Assembly (NCBI GenBank): GCA_942493055.1
Contig: OW818680.1
Coordinates: 4,588,001 to 4,652,000, forward strand
Source of the DNA: CAIZQW01 sp942493055
Lineage (GTDB): Bacteria > Verrucomicrobiota > Kiritimatiellia > RFP12 > UBA1067
DNA: 64,000 nt
Direction of reading: 5' to 3'
Shown here piece after piece: positions 54,252-64,000 of this stretch. The notes below the pieces were generated by a model that was not told where the DNA came from, made no database searches, and saw only the letters and a program-made list of their open reading frames with translations. The first letter of the stretch is position 1, and the number at the start of each line of letters is the position of its first letter. The position numbers and the translations under genes were made by a program.

Positions 54252-54683
54252 ATGAGTAATCAATCAAACACACGGGTAGGTAAGTTTTCTGTGCTGGCAG
54301 GTGAGGACCTGACTGGCAAGGAGGGCTGTCTTGTAGAACTGACCCATGATACTGGCATTGCCGAGGTCAAGCTACCTGCGGCCAATACGGCCATAACCCC
54401 GTATATCCTTGATGAAGGAGCGGCGGACACCAAGCTTGTTCAGGTGACCCCCTTGGAACAAACCCGCAATGTGCGAATCCCATTGAAGGGAACTTGCAAC
54501 CCAGGCGATCAGCTTGTATTGGCTGACGTAGGCACTGCCGCAGACAAGGGCAAGGTGCGAGTCATCCCTGCTAGCGCAGGAACCTATCGAGTAATCGCGA
54601 TTGCCGAGGAAAAAGGTGTGGATGGCCAGCTTTTGCTTTGCCGTCCCGCCATGGTCGGTAACATCGTCATTTCTGGAACATAA
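54252..54683 (+). CDS. Capsid decoration protein, DUF2190-like
   Basis: 143 residues. TRVGKFSVLAGEDLTGKEG and AVLAD-like strands with LCRPAMVGNIVIS follow the DUF2190 pattern of small head decoration proteins. Positioned between scaffold and major capsid. Confidence 0.7.
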   Translation: MSNQSNTRVGKFSVLAGEDLTGKEGCLVELTHDTGIAEVKLPAANTAITPYILDEGAADTKLVQVTPLEQTRNVRIPLKGTCNPGDQLVLADVGTAADKGKVRVIPASAGTYRVIAIAEEKGVDGQLLLCRPAMVGNIVISGT

Positions 54684-54706
54684 TCCAATAAAGGAGAACA
54701 ATCATT

Positions 54707-55633
54707 ATGAGTAGACTTTCAGATATCAGTGCAAGCCCCGTCCTTAAGCAGTTCGCCCAAGGCGCGGCTCAATCAAACATCATGCCAGTAGCTGACTTTC
54801 TGGCACCGACCGTTGAAGTTCCGACCTCCGTCGGACGCTTCAAGAAGTACACCGAAAAGAACCGCTTCCGCATCCCCCAGACTCTTAGAGCCATTGGTGG
54901 ACGTGCGGCTGAGCTTTCCTTTGACGTGAGCGATGAATCCTACAACTGTAACCCCCACGCCTTAGACTACCCAGTGGACAACCTTGAACGCCTTGAGGCT
55001 GGTGAACTGGAAGACTGTCTGCGTGAAGGAGCGGTTGCCTGTGCTGAGGTTGCGGCTTTGGCCCATGAGAAGTCCGTCATCGATGCGGCCCTTGCCGCCA
55101 TAGGCGCTGGGACATCAAAGACATGGAACAGCTCTGCTGATCCCGTCTCTGACCTTGACGATGCCATCCTGTCCGTGATCAAAGCGGCTAAGTATGGCTC
55201 ACTCATGGGGGTCGGGGTGCTCTTTGGCACTTCTGCATGGAAGATCTTCAAGAATGCCGAGAAAGTCCGTGGACGCATCGTTGGTGGCCTTGGGAAGGGC
55301 GGTCTCGCTGTTCCTACGGAACCCATAGCTGGGAACCTCCTAATCGGTAACCCCGATGTACGGACCTCCTACATGGTCTATGACGATGCTCCTGAAGGCA
55401 AGACCGAGGATATCAAGTTCCTGCTTGATTCAGCGATCCTGATCTTTGCCCGTCGTGCAAATCCGACTCGCCGTGATCCGAGCTTCATGAAGACGTTCCG
55501 TTTAGCGGGACAATACATGGTGCCAGGCAGTTACGTCAGAGAGGACGGACGTGTCGAGGTGGCCAAGTTTGACTGGTCTGAGGATGTTCGTATTACCAAT
55601 GCTTCTGCGGCGGTCCGTCTGAATATCAGCTAA
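54707..55633 (+). CDS. Major capsid protein
   Basis: 308 residues, HK97-type by pattern: MADFLAPTVEVP-like start (VADFLAPTVEVPTSVGRF), a central EDCLREGAVACAE helix and C-terminal strands, as in capsids of Mu- and P2-related groups. Followed by a strong terminator. The most likely most-abundant virion protein. Confidence 0.8.
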   Translation: MSRLSDISASPVLKQFAQGAAQSNIMPVADFLAPTVEVPTSVGRFKKYTEKNRFRIPQTLRAIGGRAAELSFDVSDESYNCNPHALDYPVDNLERLEAGELEDCLREGAVACAEVAALAHEKSVIDAALAAIGAGTSKTWNSSADPVSDLDDAILSVIKAAKYGSLMGVGVLFGTSAWKIFKNAEKVRGRIVGGLGKGGLAVPTEPIAGNLLIGNPDVRTSYMVYDDAPEGKTEDIKFLLDSAILIFARRANPTRRDPSFMKTFRLAGQYMVPGSYVREDGRVEVAKFDWSEDVRITNASAAVRLNIS

Positions 55634-55652
55634 CCCTTGACTTGAATAGAAC

Positions 55653-55690
55653 AGGCGTACCGATCCTTTCGAGGAGGTACGCCTTTTTTT
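55653..55690 (+). terminator. Intrinsic terminator after the capsid gene
   Basis: AGGCGTACC (55653-55661) pairs with GGTACGCCT (55676-55684), followed by a run of T to 55690. Read-through would be needed to express the next gene unless it has its own promoter. Confidence 0.85.
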
Positions 55691-55704
55691 GTATGGAGGA
55701 TACT

Positions 55705-56337
55705 ATGAATAGTGATTTAGATAACAGATGGAGTGATGCCGCCAGACAAGCGGCTCTATCCGTCAGACGGGCTAGGGCGATGATGGCGAACCCAAGGAAA
55801 GCTAACCCTGTGGTTAAGAAAGGTAAACAGGCACCTAAGCCCTCGGTTTATGCAGGAGCATCTCCCACATTCGATGAAAGGATGGGCAAACGCAACAACA
55901 CTGAAATGAGCGTGTGGGTTCCTCCTCCAGATTCTCCCTACTGGAAGGATCCTAAATTTGTGGAGTCTTTCAATAAAGGTATTGCCGATCAGAATAAGAA
56001 GAAACTCCTAGCCGCTAACGCATTACCTAAACCCAACATCTTCTATTCGTCCACAGGTCCGAAAGGTCCTCTGGACAGGCAGACACCGCAAGGGATCCTG
56101 CGTTGGGACCCCAAGAACCCTGTTGATGCAAGCAAGCTGGGTTACAACATGGGCACTGGCAAGAAATACATGCCGCCAATGCCCCCACGAGGCAAAGGAG
56201 GGAAGAATATTCCTCGCGTTGAAACGGGGCGTGTCATCATCGGCGGCAAGCGGTATACGAGGGTTGGCAACATGCTGGTGCCTGATGAGAAAGCAGCCCC
56301 AGGCCAGATGACAAAGACTTATTACATGAAAGGGTAA
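55705..56337 (+). CDS. Phage protein of unknown function
   Basis: 210 residues from ATG 55705 with GGAGG. The N-terminus DNRWSDAARQAALSVRRA resembles the NWxPxAxAKSLAxR motif of the two large proteins upstream. The middle is Pro/Lys-rich and likely disordered. Probably associated with the virion. Confidence 0.5.
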   Translation: MNSDLDNRWSDAARQAALSVRRARAMMANPRKANPVVKKGKQAPKPSVYAGASPTFDERMGKRNNTEMSVWVPPPDSPYWKDPKFVESFNKGIADQNKKKLLAANALPKPNIFYSSTGPKGPLDRQTPQGILRWDPKNPVDASKLGYNMGTGKKYMPPMPPRGKGGKNIPRVETGRVIIGGKRYTRVGNMLVPDEKAAPGQMTKTYYMKG

Positions 56338-56343
56338 TGACCT

Positions 56344-56889
56344 ATGCCAGAAGATCCGATCCCAGCACCTCAAGGAGATCCAGTCGTTCCACCTCCTGTT
56401 GAAGAGTGGATTGCGTACACGTATGACCGCTTCAATATCAGTTGGTCCCCCAACCGAATGCACCCGCTGATTCTTTCAGCCTCCAGCGCCTCCGATATTT
56501 GGAACGGCTATCATAATATGAAGATCGAATCCATTACCGAGATCGTCAATGCGGCTGTACTGGACTTCCGAGAAGCTTATGGTGCCGCCTTCGAGGAGGC
56601 GGCCAAAGACGACAAGACACTTGTTCCAACTTCATGCTTGGCCTATATCGATGCGACGGTGTTCTACAACATCGCATACCGTTTCGGCCTCTACTATTTA
56701 GACTCTGACGGCGTGACGAAAGAATACCTTACAGACTATTTCTATCAGGCTTGGAAAGATGCTTCTGTTTACCGCAGGGCCATTGCCAGTGCCCGCAGGA
56801 TGTACCGAGAAGAGATCGGAGCGATACAGTCAGCCGACGGCACACCTGTTTATATCCCCAGAACAGAAGCGACAAGGAGGAGCTTATGA
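56344..56889 (+). CDS. Phage protein, possible head-completion/adaptor
   Basis: 181 residues; helical with SASDIWNGYHNMKIESITEI and a C-terminal helix. Position after the capsid fits a head-tail connector or completion protein, but no family is recognised. Overlaps the next gene by 4 bp. Confidence 0.45.
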   Translation: MPEDPIPAPQGDPVVPPPVEEWIAYTYDRFNISWSPNRMHPLILSASSASDIWNGYHNMKIESITEIVNAAVLDFREAYGAAFEEAAKDDKTLVPTSCLAYIDATVFYNIAYRFGLYYLDSDGVTKEYLTDYFYQAWKDASVYRRAIASARRMYREEIGAIQSADGTPVYIPRTEATRRSL

Positions 56890-57128
56890 GCGAAGCCAAC
56901 ATCCACGAGATATTTACTTTGTTGAGACAGATCCAGTGTGACATAGCCTCAATCAAGACTCTATGTCCACACCACGAGAAAGAGATTGATGAGATCGGTA
57001 CCCGACTCACCAAATGCGAAGAAGTCATCAACCGAGCCACTGGCATGTATGCCATCATTGCCTTTGTGGCTGGCATCATTGGCTCTTTTGTTGTGGGTAT
57101 CGCCCTCTTTTTTATTACGGGAAAATAG
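56886..57128 (+). CDS. Holin- or XhlA-like small membrane protein
   Basis: 80 residues from ATG 56886 (AAGGAGG). Short coiled coil (LLRQIQCDIASIKTLC), then one C-terminal transmembrane helix (AIIAFVAGIIGSFVVGIALF), matching XhlA-like membrane proteins. Last gene before the right end of the element. No endolysin is adjacent. Confidence 0.6.
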   Translation: MSEANIHEIFTLLRQIQCDIASIKTLCPHHEKEIDEIGTRLTKCEEVINRATGMYAIIAFVAGIIGSFVVGIALFFITGK

Positions 57129-57214
57129 CGTGAAACAAAATTTCTGTTTTAAAATGCAGATAGGGTAGTGGATCGACACAAGGCCCCAGCACAATCTCGC
57201 ACGAAGCAGAACAT

Positions 57215-57235
57215 GTTGTAACTGGTGTTGTAACT
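57215..57235. promoter_or_regulatory. Probable integrase arm-type sites, right end
   Basis: GTTGTAACT at 57215-57223 and 57227-57235, 30 bp inside the right repeat, with the same spacing and direction as the pair at 15700-15720. Confidence 0.65.
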
Positions 57236-57264
57236 CGCCGAAATATCAGGTCTTTAAAATAGAT

Positions 57265-57323
57265 AACCCCTTGTAGGACAAGGGGTTGAAAATATGGAGC
57301 GGGCGATGGGAATCGAACCCACG
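57265..57323. repeat. Right attachment repeat
   Basis: 59 bp identical to 15556-15614 except one base. Contains the tRNA terminator hairpin and 29 bp of the 3' end of tRNA-Gly(CCC). The rest of the tRNA continues to the right, so insertion kept the gene whole. Confidence 0.9.
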
Positions 57324-57368
57324 TGTGAAGCTTGGGAAGCTCCTATTCTGCCATTGAATTACGCCCGC
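57295..57368 (-). tRNA. tRNA-Gly (anticodon CCC)
   Basis: Read on the minus strand: acceptor stem GCGGGCG/CGCCCGC, D arm, anticodon stem GGAGC/GCTTC with loop TTCCCAA (anticodon CCC), T arm with GTTCGATTCC, and an encoded CCA. Target site of the element. Confidence 0.92.
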
Positions 57369-57493
57369 AGAAATGTGGGGTAAGAGTATCAAAAGTGGAT
57401 GCGCCTTGAAAAGCCTAAAAATAAAGTTTAAAAAAGATTATAATTCGGCTTGCAATCTATAGGCCTCTTTTGATAAATTTACGCCCTTCTTTT

Positions 57494-57568
57494 GCTCCCA
57501 TCGTCTATCGGTTAGGACATTAGGTTTTCATCCTAGTAAGCGGAGTTCGACTCTCCGTGGGAGCGCCA
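57494..57568 (+). tRNA. tRNA-Glu (anticodon TTC)
   Basis: Acceptor stem GCTCCCA/TGGGAGC, anticodon loop TTTTCAT (anticodon TTC) between TTAGG and CCTAG, T loop GTTCGAC, encoded CCA at 57566-57568. In host DNA, 125 bp past tRNA-Gly, opposite strand. Confidence 0.95.
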
Positions 57569-57574
57569 ATTTAG

Positions 57575-57601
57575 AACCGCAAGTGTATGCTTGCGGTTTT
57601 T
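57575..57601 (+). terminator. Intrinsic terminator of tRNA-Glu
   Basis: AACCGCAAG (57575-57583) pairs with CTTGCGGTT (57590-57598) followed by T. Bases 57602-57798 hold no supported gene. Confidence 0.8.
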
Positions 57602-57798
57602 TTGCTGATGGAAATGGAACTCTATTCATCTGGTTAGTTATCCGTTCTGCGGTACTGTACGGCGGGATCTACCGGAAGCAAGATAAATTGCATACCGCTT
57701 CTGTCAAATGTTTGGATACCGAACAGTTTCTGACAGAGGGCTTAGTCTTGATGGGAGATTCAGTGGAGGGGTTGTCGTGTTTTTCGGATTCAAAAATA

Positions 57799-59772
<1,974 letters not shown>

Positions 59773-59967
59773 GTGTGCGTATTATACAGGATGCTGAAGC
59801 CTTCTGGCAAGAGTCTCGGGTATCTGTTTTAGAGGTTGACTATTTTGACGCACCCCGCATAATATAAAACTATTAATTATGAATCCTGTTTTTATGCGGC
59901 TCACCTCATGAAATTTCTGAGAACCCAACAAGAAGGCGCTGGGCAGGGCGCTGACGAGGAGAAAGCA

Positions 59968-61446
59968 ATGAATCACATCAATCGCCAAATCTTAATCCGC
60001 ACTGGGGCTTGCGTGACCGTCCTGCTCGCCTTGCAGACACTCACCTCCGCTGCGCAACATGCGCCTGCGGTCAAGCGGACCAACATTGTATTTGTACTCG
60101 CCGACCAATGGCGGGCCAAGGCGACGGGATATGAGAGCGACCCGAACGTCAAGACGCCCAACCTCGACAAACTGGCGAAGCGTGGCTTGAACTTCCGAAA
60201 CACCGTGTCCGTCTGCCCGGTCTGCACTCCTTACCGCGCCTCGCTTCTGACCGGGCGCTTCCCGTCCTCCACGGGCATGTTCCTGAATGACCTCCACCTG
60301 CCGGACGAGGAACTCTGCATGGCCGAGATTTTCAAGTCCGCAGGTTACGCCACCGCCTACATCGGCAAATGGCATCTGGACGGCCAGGGCCGCGGCGCCT
60401 TCATCCCGCGCGAACGGCGTCAGGGCTGGGACTACTGGAAAGGCGCGGAGTGCGACCATAACTATAACCATTCCCATTACTACGAAGGGGATTCAGATGT
60501 GAAGAAATTCTGGCAAGGCTATGACGCCTACGACCAGACGCGCGATGCGCAGGCCTATCTCCGTTCCCAGGTCGCAACTGAAAAACCCTTTGTGCTGATG
60601 GTCGCCTATGGCACGCCGCACTTCCCGCATAACAGTGCTCCTGAAGAGATAAAGAAGCTCTATCCTCCGGAGTCCCTGCGGCTCGGGCCCAATGTCAAGG
60701 GCGATGAAAGCAAGATTCGCAAGGAACTGCAAGGGTATTATGCCCACTGCACCGCGCTGGACCGTTGCATCGGCGATCTGCTCGCCACCCTGGACGAGAC
60801 AGGGCTGAACACGAACACGATCTTTGTTTTCACTGCTGACCACGGCGAAATGATGGGCTCGCATGGTATTGGTCCCTGCACCAAGCAGGTGGCGTGGGAC
60901 GAGTCGGCACGCGTCCCCTTCCTCATGACCCTGCCGGGCAGCGTGCCCGCACGGACGATCGGAACGCCGCTGGCCACGCCGGACATTCTGCCGACCCTGC
61001 TGGGGCTGACGGGTGTCACGAAGCCAGCCACGCTTGAAGGAGAAGATCTCTCGGGCCTGATCAACGAGGGCTCTGAGCGTGACCGCGCGGCCTTGTATAT
61101 GCAGGTGAGTCCGTTCACTGCGGCTACAGTCGCCTATCGTGCGATTCGTACGGCCTCGAATACCCTGATTCGCCAGAAAGAGGGGGCCACCCTTCTTTTC
61201 GACGATGCAAAAGACCCCTTTCAGATGGAGAATCTGGCAGACAAGCCGGCGTGCGCAGAGTTGCGAAAGAAGCTCGATGCCCAGTTGGATGCGGAGTTGA
61301 AACGTATTGGCGACGACTTCCCCACTGCCGATGAGGCGCTCCGACGCTGGGGACTGCCGTTCAAACCGGGGCAGTCCGCCCCTTACGGCGAACGACAGAC
61401 CAAAGGCGAGAAACAGATCGTCTACACGCCAAAGAAGGTGAAGTAG
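59968..61446 (+). CDS. Sulfatase (arylsulfatase family)
   Basis: 492 residues from ATG 59968, with GAGGAG and directly followed by a signal peptide; an upstream frame from 59908 lacks one. The formylglycine motif CTPYRASLLTGR (Cys86) and FVFTADHGEMMGSHG fit type I sulfatases. Most probably exported and active on sulfated polysaccharides. Usual in PVC bacteria; the adjacent gene suggests a catabolic or envelope role. Confidence 0.9.
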   Translation: MNHINRQILIRTGACVTVLLALQTLTSAAQHAPAVKRTNIVFVLADQWRAKATGYESDPNVKTPNLDKLAKRGLNFRNTVSVCPVCTPYRASLLTGRFPSSTGMFLNDLHLPDEELCMAEIFKSAGYATAYIGKWHLDGQGRGAFIPRERRQGWDYWKGAECDHNYNHSHYYEGDSDVKKFWQGYDAYDQTRDAQAYLRSQVATEKPFVLMVAYGTPHFPHNSAPEEIKKLYPPESLRLGPNVKGDESKIRKELQGYYAHCTALDRCIGDLLATLDETGLNTNTIFVFTADHGEMMGSHGIGPCTKQVAWDESARVPFLMTLPGSVPARTIGTPLATPDILPTLLGLTGVTKPATLEGEDLSGLINEGSERDRAALYMQVSPFTAATVAYRAIRTASNTLIRQKEGATLLFDDAKDPFQMENLADKPACAELRKKLDAQLDAELKRIGDDFPTADEALRRWGLPFKPGQSAPYGERQTKGEKQIVYTPKKVK

Positions 61447-61547
61447 CACGCCGACTGTGGAGTGCAGCAAATAGTCTGTTTTAAAGATTGACTATTTTCA
61501 CCACCCCGCCACATAATGATTAACAATAATTTAAAGGGGAGAAACTT

Positions 61548-64000
61548 ATGAAGCTGATGATGATATACGCCGTGTTACTGTTTATGGCCTGTTCGGGCAT
61601 GGCGGCGAAGGTGCACGTGAAGGGCGACAATACACTGCTTTATAGCGTGTTGAAAGAGAATGCGCTGGTCAATCCGAATCGTAATTATACCTTTCAGAAG
61701 ATTCCCCAAGAAGTGCTGGGACTGCAGTACACGCTGCATAACCATAAGGCAGCCTCTTCGATAACGCTGAATGTGAAAGAGGCCAGTGATATCTATATCT
61801 GTTTAATGGAGACAGAGCCAGGCTTAAAAATAGCACCGAAGGATCTCAAATTGGAGGGGGAGTGGCAGGAGGTCGGTTCAGCGACGGTTGAGGCCGGCGG
61901 AACATACGGTGGAGCTTTCTATAAGCGTGCGGTCAAGAAAGACGACCAACTGACGATACCCTCAATTAATAAGTGGGGAACTATTGTCATTGCCAAAGAG
62001 ATTGAAGGACTTGCGGAATGCTGTACAGTGGCTGCGCCGCAGAAGGCGGCCCCCGACGCGAAGCAGGCTAAGAAAAAAGCGTCCGGTCCGCAGAGTCCCC
62101 TCTACCCTGGCGAGTTCGGTGTGCTTGCCAGCCAGATCCTGGATCGCCCGAATTGGAATAACGAGCGGCTGGCCAAGGAGAGTCTCCGGCAGGAGGCGCT
62201 GGTGCTGGACTCTGATAAGACGCCGGTCGACATCGTCCAGCGCAGGACAGCCGCGCTTATTGCGGATCTGCAGAAGAGGAATCGCAATCTGAAACTGCTC
62301 GATGAAGCCCAAACGCTGACTGCGTTGAAAAACGAAAACAAGCCGGATCTGACAATTGAGCAGCAGCAGGCGCTCTTTATGAAGGTGACTGCGCTGCGCC
62401 GGAAGGTCGCGTTCCGGAATCCTTTACTGGACTTTGACAAGATCCTTTTTGTAAAGCACAACAAACAGCGCGGCGGCGACAATCACATGGTGGACCAGTA
62501 TCTCGGGTTCAACCAGGACCCCCAGGGCGGAGTGTTTATTTTGAATCATGCGTTTAGCGATAACGCCGAAGCGGTCAGCATCCTGAAGGATGCTGCTGTG
62601 ACGAGCGGCCCGCTGAAGGATAAGGTTATTGATAACAAAGGCTCTTTCATGTCGCTGGAACTGGACTACGATGCCAAGAGCATCCTGTTTGCGTTTACGG
62701 AGGCACAGCGGGAGATCCCGAAAGACTTTGATCCGAAATCAATCACCGACAATCTGGAACGTCTGAAGAATGAGCACTTCCTGGAAAAGAAAGCCGGGCA
62801 TAACCATTATCTCTGGCTGCCGGAGCGCGTTTGGCATGTCTTCCGGGCCGACTTGGACCCGGAGACCGGCGCAGCTCGTAATCTGAAGCAACTGACTTTT
62901 GGGCGCAATAATGATTTTGATCCGTGTTTCCTGCCGAGCGGGAGGATCGTGTTCATATCCGACCGCATCGGCGGTAATCAGCGGTGCGGTACGAGGCTCT
63001 GCTCGACCTACACGCTGCATGCCATGATGCCGGACGGCAGTGATGTTATGCCGTTGAGTTATCACGATACCAACGAGTGGCATCCGAGTGTTGACAATAA
63101 CGGGATGATCATCTACTCGCGCTGGGATTATGTCGACCGCGACTCGGATATTGCGCATCATATCTGGCACTGTTTCCCGGATGGGCGCGATCCGCGCAGT
63201 TATCACGGAAACTGGCCGGAGACGCGGGAAATGCGGCCCTGGATGGAGCTTGCGAACAGGGCCATCCCGAACTCCCATAAATATGTGGGCGTTTCCACGC
63301 CGCACCATGGGCAGAATTATGGGTCGCTTGTGCTGATCGATCTCATGGAGAAGGACGACAAGGCGATGTCTCAGCTCAAGCGCATCACGCCGGAAGCCCA
63401 TTTCCCAGAGTCTGAGAGTGCACCCGGGCATCCGCACAAAGCCGCCAGCGGCAGACACAATCCGAATGGCGAGTTCTATGGCCAACCCTGGCCGCTGAGC
63501 GAAGATTACTATCTCGCGGTCTATGATTCTGGCAAAAGCAACTATGGCCTCTATTTGATCGACAGTTTCGGTAACCGGGAACTGCTCTACCGTGACAACC
63601 AGATCGCGGCGCTCGATCCGATTCCGTTTAAGGCACGTCCGTGTCCGCCAGCGTTACCGATCAAGACGACACAAGCGAAGGCTGATAGCGTCACGGGCGA
63701 GGATCGCTCCGAGGGCGTTGTGACCATCATGAATATCTACGAGGGTGAATATGCGTTCCCTGAAGGGACGAAGATCAAAGAGCTGAGGATCGTGCATATT
63801 TTCTCCAAGCCGAACCTGACGATCAACGAGCCGAATATCGGTAAGGCGGCGCAGTCGCTGTGCCGCGGCGTGCTGGGGACGGTTCCTGTCGAAGAGGACG
63901 GCAGCGTGCATTTCAAGATGCCGACAGAGGTCCCAGTCTATTTTCAAGCGATTGATGAGAAGGGGCTCTGCGTGATGACGATGAGGTCGGAGACCTATCT
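61548..64000 (+). CDS. HzsA-related PD40 protein, N-terminal part (runs off the window)
   Basis: A single frame from ATG 61548 (AAAGGGGAG) stays open to the last base. A signal peptide (MACSGMAAK) is followed by a region with RQEALVLDSDK, then WLPERVWHVFRADLDPETG, LKQLTFGRNNDFDPCFLPSG and DTNEWHPSVDNNGMI, a WD/PD40-type propeller pattern. I recognise the HzsA-related family of PVC bacteria, usually with a heme-binding CxxCH further on, which would lie beyond the window. It is not evidence for anammox. Confidence 0.6.
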   Translation, partial: MKLMMIYAVLLFMACSGMAAKVHVKGDNTLLYSVLKENALVNPNRNYTFQKIPQEVLGLQYTLHNHKAASSITLNVKEASDIYICLMETEPGLKIAPKDLKLEGEWQEVGSATVEAGGTYGGAFYKRAVKKDDQLTIPSINKWGTIVIAKEIEGLAECCTVAAPQKAAPDAKQAKKKASGPQSPLYPGEFGVLASQILDRPNWNNERLAKESLRQEALVLDSDKTPVDIVQRRTAALIADLQKRNRNLKLLDEAQTLTALKNENKPDLTIEQQQALFMKVTALRRKVAFRNPLLDFDKILFVKHNKQRGGDNHMVDQYLGFNQDPQGGVFILNHAFSDNAEAVSILKDAAVTSGPLKDKVIDNKGSFMSLELDYDAKSILFAFTEAQREIPKDFDPKSITDNLERLKNEHFLEKKAGHNHYLWLPERVWHVFRADLDPETGAARNLKQLTFGRNNDFDPCFLPSGRIVFISDRIGGNQRCGTRLCSTYTLHAMMPDGSDVMPLSYHDTNEWHPSVDNNGMIIYSRWDYVDRDSDIAHHIWHCFPDGRDPRSYHGNWPETREMRPWMELANRAIPNSHKYVGVSTPHHGQNYGSLVLIDLMEKDDKAMSQLKRITPEAHFPESESAPGHPHKAASGRHNPNGEFYGQPWPLSEDYYLAVYDSGKSNYGLYLIDSFGNRELLYRDNQIAALDPIPFKARPCPPALPIKTTQAKADSVTGEDRSEGVVTIMNIYEGEYAFPEGTKIKELRIVHIFSKPNLTINEPNIGKAAQSLCRGVLGTVPVEEDGSVHFKMPTEVPVYFQAIDEKGLCVMTMRSETY

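Larger units (their letters stand above)
15556..57323. mobile_element. Integrated element (prophage or capsid-forming satellite), about 41.8 kb
   Basis: Bounded by 59-bp direct repeats (15556-15614 and 57265-57323, one mismatch) that contain the 3' end of tRNA-Gly(CCC) and its terminator hairpin. The intact tRNA is at the right junction; the left junction keeps only the 3' remnant. The integrase gene is next to the left repeat. Content: integrase, wHTH protein, HUH Rep-like protein, terminase, portal, protease, scaffold-like, decoration and capsid genes, giant RNA candidate, and two cargo blocks. No recognisable tail, baseplate or endolysin gene. Confidence 0.9.

Noticed and set aside
61548..64000. 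Evidence for anammox hydrazine synthase
   Set aside because: The similarity is to the HzsA-related family widespread in PVC bacteria; no HzsB/C or heme motif is visible, so anammox is not supported.

Overview
The window looks like a bacterial chromosome carrying one large integrated element. Flanking genes point to the PVC superphylum, most likely Kiritimatiellota or Lentisphaerota: a sulfatase beside a large HzsA-related PD40 protein, long runs of lipoproteins and secreted repeat proteins, and intergenic runs of the 'gaacatccaacattgaacatccaac' type. No rRNA or ribosomal marker is present, so the phylum is an inference.

Bases 1-15555 are host DNA. They hold the C-terminal part of a Ser/Thr kinase-like membrane protein, then a co-directional set of secreted proteins: a zinc/coiled-coil protein, a CsgG-like protein, lipoproteins, an LA_2272-type surface repeat protein, a PEGA lipoprotein and two membrane proteins with a GspF N-terminal-like domain. 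A 533-bp block with a lipoprotein gene is duplicated almost perfectly 4,888 bp away, fused at its left edge to a 200-bp copy of the 3' end of another local gene.

Bases 15556-57323 are an integrated element of about 41.8 kb in the 3' end of a tRNA-Gly(CCC) gene. It is bounded by 59-bp direct repeats with one mismatch. Each end carries paired GTTGTAACT repeats at the same 12-bp spacing, probably integrase arm sites. From left to right: tyrosine integrase and a small wHTH protein; small genes of unknown function and an HUH-type Rep-like protein; a minus-strand operon of XRE repressor, ImmA/IrrE protease, thymidylate-synthase-like enzyme, 5-hmdU-DNA-kinase-family protein and radical SAM/SPASM enzyme; an HTH protein and a sigma-r4-like protein; a stretch of about 2.2 kb without convincing genes that reads as a giant structured RNA and ends in a terminator; a RadC/PRTase/DUF2958 operon; AT-rich cargo that looks like defence genes (FRG protein, PD-(D/E)XK protein, RING-type zinc protein, an unknown three-gene set); a capsid module (small and large terminase, Mu gp29-like portal, Mu I-like protease); a second cargo block (two-domain TIR protein, R-M remnant, PD-(D/E)XK protein, AlbA_2 protein, TPR protein); then scaffold-like, decoration and major capsid genes and a holin-like protein. 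No tail gene is recognisable, so the element may be a capsid-forming satellite, a defective prophage or a phage with very divergent tails.

After the element come tRNA-Gly, tRNA-Glu, uvrB, a sulfatase and the HzsA-related gene, which runs off the window.

The two most interesting items are the giant RNA, with its four covarying tandem hairpins, and the thymine-modification-like operon under XRE/ImmA control.
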